Source: Catellatospora citrea
GTDB taxonomy: Bacteria; Actinomycetota; Actinomycetes; Mycobacteriales; Micromonosporaceae
Assembly (NCBI RefSeq): GCF_003610235.1
Contig: NZ_RAPR01000001.1
Coordinates: 6,820,001 to 6,884,000 of the forward strand
Length of the DNA stretch: 64,000 nucleotides
Reading direction: 5' to 3'
A model generated the notes under the pieces. The model did no database searches. It was given only the letters and a program-made list of their open reading frames with translations, and was not told where the DNA came from. The position numbers were made by a program, and so were the translations under genes. Within the stretch, counting starts at the first letter, position 1. The number at the start of each line of letters is the position of its first letter. Shown here piece by piece: positions 63,894 through 64,000 of this stretch.

Positions 63894-64000
63894 GCCGCGC
63901 GACCCGGGAGGCATACCGCGACAGCGTGCTCGCACTGCTGGGACGGCACCCCGAGCTGATGTGCCTGGACTCCGACACCGGCCTGTTCAGCGCCGATCAC
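63890..64000 (+). CDS. Transketolase, C-terminal subunit (partial, runs off right edge)
   Basis: ATG at 63890 overlaps the stop of the N-terminal subunit. The 37 visible codons (TREAYRDSVLALLGRHPELM, then CLDSDTGLFSADH) match the beginning of the pyrimidine-binding subunit of split transketolases. The remainder is outside the window. Confidence 0.88.
   Translation, partial: MSRATREAYRDSVLALLGRHPELMCLDSDTGLFSADH

Overview
The window is about 72-73 % G+C, has actinomycete codon use, GTG starts and many ATGA/GTGA overlaps. Together with its gene families (SARP, ECF sigma factors, LysX/LysK, free-standing adenylation and carrier proteins, IniA/IniC-like dynamins) this points to a secondary-metabolite-rich actinobacterium, most likely of the Micromonosporaceae. 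No rRNA, tRNA, CRISPR array or insertion sequence was seen.

Layout. (1) 1-4192, minus: a caspase - P-loop NTPase - WD40 protein that runs off the left edge, followed by a frameshifted galE remnant (4298-4624). (2) 4898-22492: a biosynthetic locus. It opens with a SARP regulator. The plus-strand operon 8432-21041 encodes an ornithine-cyclodeaminase-like/carrier-protein fusion, an EctC-like cyclase, a PsuG-like C-glycosynthase, a HAD phosphatase, an MFS exporter, a maleate-isomerase-family protein, a stand-alone adenylation enzyme, a prolyl-carrier-type dehydrogenase, a transglutaminase-like protein and three glycosyltransferases. I read it as a C-nucleoside pathway of showdomycin type: a carrier-bound amino acid is cyclised and oxidised to a pyrrole, C-linked to ribose 5-phosphate, then dephosphorylated. 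A LacI regulator closes the region. (3) 22651-26551: a membrane protein, an ECF sigma factor, a Crp/Fnr regulator and two related lipoproteins.

(4) 26737-47624: the most unusual part. Two Hsp70-ATPase/beta-propeller fusions, six dynamin-family proteins (one apparently a dead GTPase), a membrane GrpE-like protein, a cyclase-like membrane protein and an ECF sigma factor. The module Hsp70-propeller + IniC-like GTPase + membrane dynamin occurs twice, in inverted orientation. Four promoter-like sites with the layout GGAAAC-N17/18-CGTCYAA stand before the transcription units, including a divergent pair at 39417-39494. This suggests one regulon driven by the sigma factor encoded inside it, probably a membrane-stress or defence response.

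(5) 47671-50642: a LuxR-type regulator, a 680-base stretch without a recognisable gene, two small genes (one a secreted peptide) and a NarL-type response regulator. (6) 50647-64000+: a second biosynthetic cluster. The minus-strand operon is LysX, LysK, an NRPS (C-A-PCP-TE) and two acyl-CoA-dehydrogenase-like proteins. The plus-strand operon is a sulfotransferase, two coupled proteins, a DegT aminotransferase and a split transketolase. The set fits amino-group-carrier-protein biosynthesis of a diamino-dihydroxyheptanoate unit and an aziridine-containing (azabicyclic) product, as in vazabitide, azinomycin and ficellomycin. The carrier protein itself is not in the window and should lie to the right.
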